Below the pieces are notes generated by a model that was not told where the DNA came from, searched no databases, and saw only the letters and a program-made list of their open reading frames with translations. Position numbers and translations under genes: made by a program. Positions 58,955 to 64,000 of a stretch of 64,000 bases of DNA are shown one piece after another. Within the stretch, counting starts at the first letter, position 1, and each line of letters opens with the position of its first letter. Source of the DNA: Salinimicrobium gaetbulicola. GTDB taxonomy: Bacteria > Bacteroidota > Bacteroidia > Flavobacteriales > Flavobacteriaceae. Location: NCBI RefSeq assembly GCF_042676025.1, contig NZ_JBHTJP010000035.1, positions 992,001-1,056,000 on the forward strand. Direction: 5' to 3'.

Positions 58955-59842
58955 ATGGGAATTGAAAATTATTCGGTCTGCGCTATTATCCTAAATTATA
59001 ATACTTCCTCTGATACTATTATTCTTTATAACCTCCTAAGGTCTTTTAAATACAATTATTTAGATATTTTAATTATAGATAATAATTCAGAGGAAAAGGA
59101 TTTTTTGAAATTAAAGAAAGAAATTCCTGAAGGTTGTCTTAAACGCAATGATCAAAATTCAGGCTACGCGGGCGGGAACAATATCGGAATTAAGATCGCT
59201 CTTCAGAAAGACGTCGATTATGTTTGGCTTCTGAATCCCGATATCCGTGTTTCTAAGACTACCCTGCCTCTATTATTGGAAACCTTAACTAATGACAAAA
59301 AAATAGCTGCCGTTGGGCCTAGAATTTTGAAGAGAGAAGAGGATGACAAGATCTTTTCGGACGGGGGTATTGTTTTACAAGATCAACTCTGTACTACACT
59401 GCATAAAAACCAAAACTTATTTTCTTCTGAAGTAAAGGAAATTGTAGACTATGAAATTGATTATATAGACGGTAGTTGTATTTTAATTAATACAGACTCA
59501 TTTAGGTCAGTTGGATTTTTGCCTGAAGAATATTTCATGTATTTTGAAGAAACTGACTGGTGTTTAAAAGCAAAAAATAAGGGCTACAAACTTGCAGTGA
59601 ATTCAAGCTGTCGCGCCTATAACCTTTGCAGTGAAAAAGGAAAAAAATATCATTTTTTAATGATGAGGAATCGGCTGATCTTTGCCAGAAAGTATCATCA
59701 TGATTGGAAATCTGTAGTTCAAGCTTATGGAATTAACCTTAGAAACGAAGTTATCAATAAGTTAAAGGGAAAATATTTTAGTCCTTTCTTCTTAAGCAGG
59801 CTAAAAGGTTATTTTTTCGGTGTTTTAAGAATTCTGTTTTAA
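58955..59842 (+). CDS. Rhamnosyltransferase-like glycosyltransferase family 2
   Basis: A 295-residue GT2. The pattern VCAIILNYNTSSDTIILYNL, ILIIDNNSEEKDF, NSGYAGGNNIGIKIAL and YVWLLNPDIRVSKTTLPLLL is that of the WbbL/rhamnosyltransferase-type subfamily, as is YFMYFEETDWCLKAKNKGYK. The sugar specificity is not certain. It begins directly after the preceding stop and ends at the base before the next start. Confidence 0.92.
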   Translation: MGIENYSVCAIILNYNTSSDTIILYNLLRSFKYNYLDILIIDNNSEEKDFLKLKKEIPEGCLKRNDQNSGYAGGNNIGIKIALQKDVDYVWLLNPDIRVSKTTLPLLLETLTNDKKIAAVGPRILKREEDDKIFSDGGIVLQDQLCTTLHKNQNLFSSEVKEIVDYEIDYIDGSCILINTDSFRSVGFLPEEYFMYFEETDWCLKAKNKGYKLAVNSSCRAYNLCSEKGKKYHFLMMRNRLIFARKYHHDWKSVVQAYGINLRNEVINKLKGKYFSPFFLSRLKGYFFGVLRILF

Positions 59843-60883
59843 ATGAAAATTTTCCTTCCTTTTAAGAAAGACCTGAATCCATATTTAGAAGAAATCGAAA
59901 AACATTCTCATTGTGAATTTGTTTATTCCCATTTTGAAAATTATGATTCTTCTTTTAAGATCGTCAATATACATTGGCCAGAAGCTATTTTTGACTGGTA
60001 TGAACCAACCATTGATCAGTTGGAAACCCTTGAAGCTGCAATAAAAGAATGGAAGGCAAGCTCTACCATCATTTATACTAAACATGATGATGAGAGACAT
60101 AAAGGAATGACTCCGAATTTTGAAAGACTTTTTAAGTTAATCGAAAAGAATTCCGATATTTTTATTCACTTAGGTCAATTCAGCAAAAGGAAATATGAAA
60201 AAATATATCCTACCGCCAGACATAAAGTTGTATATCATCCGCTATATTCTCATTTTTTTAAAATTTATCCGAAAGTTTATGCTCGAGAGGTATTAGGAAT
60301 AGATAATAATTCTTTTGTAATAATAGCCCCTGGGACTATAAGGAATTTTCAGGAAAGGGAAATGGTTTTAAAATCTTTTAAAAAATTTAGGAGAAGGGAT
60401 AAGGTGCTGATAGCTACTAAAATGAGAAATGAAATTGAATTTGAATTTCCGGGAAGAACCAGGCTGAAAGGTTTTTTTGACGTACGAAATTTTATTGTAA
60501 ATAGATTTGAAAGGAATCACACCCCTCCAAAATATCTCTTTAGTTATGGGAAAATAAGTTTTGAAAAATTTTCTATACTAATGTCGGCTGCAGACATAGT
60601 ATTGATTCCTCGAATTAAAACTTTGAATTCCGGAAATGTTCCTCTCGGGTTTACTTTTGATAAAATTGTCGTGGCAGCGGAAACAGGAAATCTGACAGAA
60701 CAATTAAAAGAAATTGGACTTCCAACATTTGATCCTTTTTCCATTAGCTCAATTGTAGGAGCAATTGGTGAAGGAGAAAAACTTTTTAAAGAGGGTTTTA
60801 AATTACCGAAAAAAGTAATTAAAAAATATGAGCCTAAGGAAGTCGCAAAAGCCATGGATGAAATTTTTAGTAAAGCTTTTTAA
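59843..60883 (+). CDS. GT-B-like glycosyltransferase
   Basis: A 346-residue protein. The N-terminal half has IVNIHWPEAIFDWYEPTIDQ and a short catalytic-type segment STIIYTKHDDERHKGM; the C-terminal half has FVIIAPGTIRNFQEREMVLK and ADIVLIPRIKTLNSGNVPLG, consistent with a GT-B donor-binding domain. I do not recognise a numbered GT family. The ATG follows the previous stop directly, and the next gene starts right after this stop, so it is part of the same transcript. Confidence 0.75.
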   Translation: MKIFLPFKKDLNPYLEEIEKHSHCEFVYSHFENYDSSFKIVNIHWPEAIFDWYEPTIDQLETLEAAIKEWKASSTIIYTKHDDERHKGMTPNFERLFKLIEKNSDIFIHLGQFSKRKYEKIYPTARHKVVYHPLYSHFFKIYPKVYAREVLGIDNNSFVIIAPGTIRNFQEREMVLKSFKKFRRRDKVLIATKMRNEIEFEFPGRTRLKGFFDVRNFIVNRFERNHTPPKYLFSYGKISFEKFSILMSAADIVLIPRIKTLNSGNVPLGFTFDKIVVAAETGNLTEQLKEIGLPTFDPFSISSIVGAIGEGEKLFKEGFKLPKKVIKKYEPKEVAKAMDEIFSKAF

Positions 60884-61723
60884 ATGACACCTAAAATTTC
60901 CATTGTAATTACTTGCTATAATGAATTTAAGCATATTAAGAAGGCAGTAGACTCGGCCATTAGTCAAACATATGTAAATAAAGAAATAATCCTTGTAGAT
61001 GATGGTTCGGACAGAAAAACAAAAGCTGTTTTAAAAACTTTAGAACCAAAAATCGATCTGCTTATTACCCAGAGTAATATGGGGCCTGGAGCTGCACGGA
61101 ATAATGGTATTAAAGCTGCTAATGGAGAATACATCTTGAACTTGGATAGTGACGATTTTTTTGAACCTACTTTTTGCGAAAAAGCCGTTAAAATTCTTTT
61201 AACCAATTCTGAGCTTATTAATGTAACCTGTTATGCCAAATGGTTCAAGGATGATAATAATTTCCAAATTTATAAACCTGCTGGCGGTGGATTGGAAAAT
61301 TTCCTTTTTAAAAGTGCTTCTATAGGCAACTCTCTGTTTCCGAAGTCAGCTTGGCAGAAAATAGGAGGTTATGATCAAAAAATGAGTGGTTTTGAGGATT
61401 GGGAATTTTTTATTCGCCTTCACATTTCTGGAAAAAAGACCTTTGTTATACCCGAGATTCTATTCAATTATCGTAACAGTGAGAATTCGAGAAATTTTAA
61501 GGCTAATCAAAAGAAATACATTCTTTCTGAATATATCTTTCTTAAACATTCAGAACTATATAAAAAGTTTTATCCAAATCTGATAAGGCAACTATTAAGT
61601 CAGATATCAAGACAAGAGGTAGGCAAGATTAAGGCAAAGGCAAGTCTGGAATACCGAATTGGTAAATTTCTGACTTGGCCAATTCGCAAAGCATCTTATA
61701 TTTTAAAAATGTATGGAAACTGA
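60884..61723 (+). CDS. Glycosyltransferase family 2
   Basis: A 279-residue GT-A enzyme. ISIVITCYNEFKHIKKAVDS, EIILVDDGSDRKTKAVL, NMGPGAARNNGIKAANGEYI, NLDSDDFFEPTFCEKAVKIL and GYDQKMSGFEDWEFFIRL are in the usual order, the last supplying the catalytic-base region (ED). The gene overlaps the next by 11 bases. Donor and acceptor are unknown. Confidence 0.93.
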   Translation: MTPKISIVITCYNEFKHIKKAVDSAISQTYVNKEIILVDDGSDRKTKAVLKTLEPKIDLLITQSNMGPGAARNNGIKAANGEYILNLDSDDFFEPTFCEKAVKILLTNSELINVTCYAKWFKDDNNFQIYKPAGGGLENFLFKSASIGNSLFPKSAWQKIGGYDQKMSGFEDWEFFIRLHISGKKTFVIPEILFNYRNSENSRNFKANQKKYILSEYIFLKHSELYKKFYPNLIRQLLSQISRQEVGKIKAKASLEYRIGKFLTWPIRKASYILKMYGN

Positions 61724-62663
61724 AACCCTCATAGGGATTGTTGTTCCGACATATAATAGGGCACACCTAATTGGAGAGACTTTGAATAGTATTTCTAAAC
61801 AGACTTATTCACATTGGGAATGTCTAATTATTGATGATGGTTCTTCTGATAATACTCGTGAAGTTGTAGAAAATTATTTAAATATAGATAAACGATTTTT
61901 TTATTTTCAAAGAACAAAAGATTATAATAAAGGTGCTGCCGGTGCCAGGAACTATGGTCTTGACTTGGCCATAAAAAGAGGAGTAGAATTTGTTCAGTTT
62001 TTTGATGATGACGACATCATGTATCCTCAAAAATTGGAATTGCAGTTAAAACCATTTCTTTATGATGAGAAAATGGTTTTTACCGTTTGTAAATTTGACA
62101 AGCTTGTTGAGATGAAAGAAGGAGAGTCAAGTTTTCATAGACCTTCATATGACCTTCACCACGAGCATGCGGGTGATGCTATTCTTTCCGGTGACCTGAA
62201 GATAAATACCCTAAGTTCCATGTGGAGATTGAGTATTCTAAAGGACTTTAGATTTAATGAAACGCTTTCCCATGCAGAAGAATGGGAATTATTTACCCGG
62301 ATTGGATACCATTTCCCTTCTAATTATGGGATTGTGGACGAATATCTTTACAGTTACAGAAAGCATAAAAATACTCTCACGATGGGAGCAGATCCAGATT
62401 ATTCTAAAAGAAAAACCTCGGGAGTGATCAGGACTATCCTATGTGATTATCTTACCAAGGAAAAAATTCATACGAAATTCAGTATTTTGTTTTTTGCAAA
62501 GTACTTCCTGGTGTATAGTTATAATCCTTCCAATATTAAAAGCTTTTTGAAATATATAAAGGAGCAAAACATGCCGTGGAAAATTGAGCTATATCTTAGA
62601 TTGGGGCTGACAATGGCAAAAATTAATCGAAAAATCATATTTAAATTAAGTAGTTGGATCTAG
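61713..62663 (+). CDS. Glycosyltransferase family 2 (tandem set, member 2)
   Basis: A 316-residue GT-A enzyme. IGIVVPTYNRAHLIGETLNS, WECLIIDDGSSDNTREVVEN, GAAGARNYGLDLAIKRGVEF and the metal site FFDDDDIMYPQKLELQ are present, with SHAEEWELFTRIGYHFP near the base position. It is closely similar to the genes at 57276 and 62654. It overlaps both neighbours by about 10 bases. Confidence 0.93.
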   Translation: METETLIGIVVPTYNRAHLIGETLNSISKQTYSHWECLIIDDGSSDNTREVVENYLNIDKRFFYFQRTKDYNKGAAGARNYGLDLAIKRGVEFVQFFDDDDIMYPQKLELQLKPFLYDEKMVFTVCKFDKLVEMKEGESSFHRPSYDLHHEHAGDAILSGDLKINTLSSMWRLSILKDFRFNETLSHAEEWELFTRIGYHFPSNYGIVDEYLYSYRKHKNTLTMGADPDYSKRKTSGVIRTILCDYLTKEKIHTKFSILFFAKYFLVYSYNPSNIKSFLKYIKEQNMPWKIELYLRLGLTMAKINRKIIFKLSSWI

Positions 62664-63631
62664 AAACAGCAGATTTATCTAAAACTCCGAAGGTTTCAGT
62701 AATAGTGCCGACCTTTAATCGAAAAGATCTTTTAAAAGAAGCATTGGATTCAATTCGGGCTCAGACTTTAAAGGACTGGGAATGTATAATTGTAGATGAC
62801 GGCAGTACAGATGGAACTATTCCCTTTTTACAGGATTGGGTTATAAAAGATCAAAGATTTAAATATTTTTCAAGACCTGATTATTACTTAAAAGGTGCTG
62901 CATCGTGTAGAAACTATGGTTTGATACAAAGCAAGGGAAGATACATTCAATGGTTGGATGATGATGATTTGATTTCAAAAAATAAACTGGAATTTCAAAT
63001 TAGAAAATTAGAAGAATATTCTGAAGAAGATTGCTTTGCAACTTGTAGTTGGGATTTGTATTGGACTGGAAAACAGATTGAACTGAAATATCTAATTTCT
63101 GAAGAAGAATATTTAAACTCCAAATCGTTTTTTAAAAAATTGTTTGAAAAACAATCATTTATTCCCGCCTCGGCATACCTAATTCCTAGATCAATAACCT
63201 TCTCCGCAGGTATGTGGAATCAAAGTCTTAGCCTTAATGACGATGCAGAATATTTTACAAGGATATTACTTCATTCTAAAAAACTTGTAATGACAGGTGG
63301 TTGCTATGTTTTATATCGTGAGCATTCGAATGAAAGAATAAGCACTAGGACCGATAAGAAGAGTCTGGATTCATTTTTATTAAGTTTACATTTAATATAT
63401 TCTCACTTGTTAAGCCACCATATTAAAGTACCTTATTACTTTAAATGGAAACTCAAAAAAGTATTTCTGCAGTATTCGCATAATTCGATGGATGTTTTGC
63501 AGATGCATTATTATTTTTTTCGCGAAAATGGTATTGATCTCAGGTTCCCTCGATTATTGAATTTAAGAATCCTTTTTTTTAAAAAAATCTATCCGTTGTA
63601 TAAGAAATTAATTCAAAGAAAAGTTTGGTGA
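62654..63631 (+). CDS. Glycosyltransferase family 2 (tandem set, member 3)
   Basis: A 325-residue GT-A enzyme starting at TTG inside the end of the preceding gene. KVSVIVPTFNRKDLLKEALD, DWECIIVDDGSTDGTIPFLQ, GAASCRNYGLIQSKGRYIQW and LDDDDLISKNKLEFQ are present. It belongs to the same subfamily as the genes at 57276 and 61713. Its stop TGA overlaps the GTG start of the next gene (GTGA). Confidence 0.92.
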   Translation: MDLETADLSKTPKVSVIVPTFNRKDLLKEALDSIRAQTLKDWECIIVDDGSTDGTIPFLQDWVIKDQRFKYFSRPDYYLKGAASCRNYGLIQSKGRYIQWLDDDDLISKNKLEFQIRKLEEYSEEDCFATCSWDLYWTGKQIELKYLISEEEYLNSKSFFKKLFEKQSFIPASAYLIPRSITFSAGMWNQSLSLNDDAEYFTRILLHSKKLVMTGGCYVLYREHSNERISTRTDKKSLDSFLLSLHLIYSHLLSHHIKVPYYFKWKLKKVFLQYSHNSMDVLQMHYYFFRENGIDLRFPRLLNLRILFFKKIYPLYKKLIQRKVW

Positions 63632-64000
63632 AAATCCTAGTGTCCTTTGGAACGCGCCCTGAAGCCATAAAGATGGCCCCTGTTATTTATGAAATGAAGA
63701 AGCAGGGGGTTCATCATGTTATTTGCAACACGGGTCAACACCTGGAGATGCTGGAACAAGTTCTGGAATTCTTTGAGATCGAATCTGATCACAATCTGAA
63801 TTTAATGACCCACGATCAGTCTCTGAATTCATTAAGCGCCAATATCCTGACAAGACTGGATGAAATACTAAATGAGGAAAAGCCAGACTGGGTCTTGGTG
63901 CACGGGGATACCACCACCAGCGTGATGACCGCCTGGGCCGCCTTTCACAAAGGGATTCCCGTTGCTCATGTAGAGGCAGGTTTGCGTACCTATAAAAAGA
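63628..64000 (+). CDS. wecB: UDP-N-acetylglucosamine 2-epimerase, non-hydrolysing (WecB), truncated by the window edge
   Basis: The first 124 codons, read directly from the sequence starting at GTG 63628. They give MKILVSFGTRPEAIKMAPVI, then CNTGQHLEML, LVHGDTTTSVMTAWAAFHKG and PVAHVEAGLRTY, all WecB hallmarks. WecB interconverts UDP-GlcNAc and UDP-ManNAc. It differs from the hydrolysing enzyme at 40595, which has V-Q-G-G-E-V instead of V-E-A-G-L-R. GC returns to about 42% here (25 of 60 at 63841-63900). The gene runs off the right edge. Confidence 0.93.
   Translation, partial: MKILVSFGTRPEAIKMAPVIYEMKKQGVHHVICNTGQHLEMLEQVLEFFEIESDHNLNLMTHDQSLNSLSANILTRLDEILNEEKPDWVLVHGDTTTSVMTAWAAFHKGIPVAHVEAGLRTYKK

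Noticed and set aside
1..64000. tRNA, rRNA, riboswitch and integrase/transposase genes
   Set aside because: None was recognised by eye on either strand; a covariance-model search could still find small RNAs.

Overview
The window looks like a chromosomal segment of a marine-type member of the Flavobacteriaceae (Bacteroidota). The evidence is moderately low GC, weak Shine-Dalgarno sites, recurring TAnnTTTG promoter elements, frequent TTG/GTG starts, lineage families (DUF2911, DUF4199, DUF2795, DUF4097 next to an ECF sigma factor), a long SecA of about 1117 residues, and many sulfotransferases. A Gramella/Christiangramia-like genus is a guess only.

Bases 1-32.3 kb are ordinary core genome. In order they hold a TIGR01777 epimerase, a YceI lipoprotein, grpE-dnaJ, a NatAB-type ABC exporter with an MscS channel, a sigma-54-type response regulator, an M28 peptidase, a MATE exporter and a PAP2 phosphatase. 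A GT2/LAB_N/GT39 operon resembling the Arn lipid-sugar transfer system follows, then an epimerase, MeaB, an OsmC/Ohr-family protein, an ECF sigma operon with a DUF4097 protein, a VIT1-type transporter, secA, a cobalamin adenosyltransferase, two tiny tandem membrane proteins, a LolD-like ATPase, a methyltransferase and an ABC-F protein.

From 32.4 kb to the right edge is a surface-polysaccharide locus. It opens with wza and wzc (+). A minus-strand operon follows (44457 to 35721): a GT-B-like protein, a GT4, a hydrolysing UDP-GlcNAc 2-epimerase, a polysaccharide deacetylase, a formyltransferase, a frameshifted DUF559 gene, a CMP-sugar synthetase and an asparagine synthase-like amidotransferase. 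The remainder is mostly plus-strand: two polysaccharide pyruvyl transferases, methyltransferases, four sulfotransferases, a Wzm/Wzt ABC exporter split by two sulfotransferase genes, and a long tightly overlapping run of glycosyltransferases ending in a truncated wecB-like gene. Together they predict a sulfated, probably pyruvylated and nonulosonate-containing capsule or O-antigen. Base composition changes sharply inside the locus, even within the wzt gene, which indicates mosaic assembly.

Dispersed short repeats sit in the gaps of the polysaccharide locus and appear to have supplied the C-terminal codons of two genes. I saw no tRNA, rRNA, CRISPR array or complete transposon. After adding the two small genes at 28.3-28.7 kb, no gene-free stretch exceeds about 260 bases; the largest are 45413-45670 (repeats), 3607-3837 (two terminators) and 18324-18537 (a terminator and an ECF promoter).
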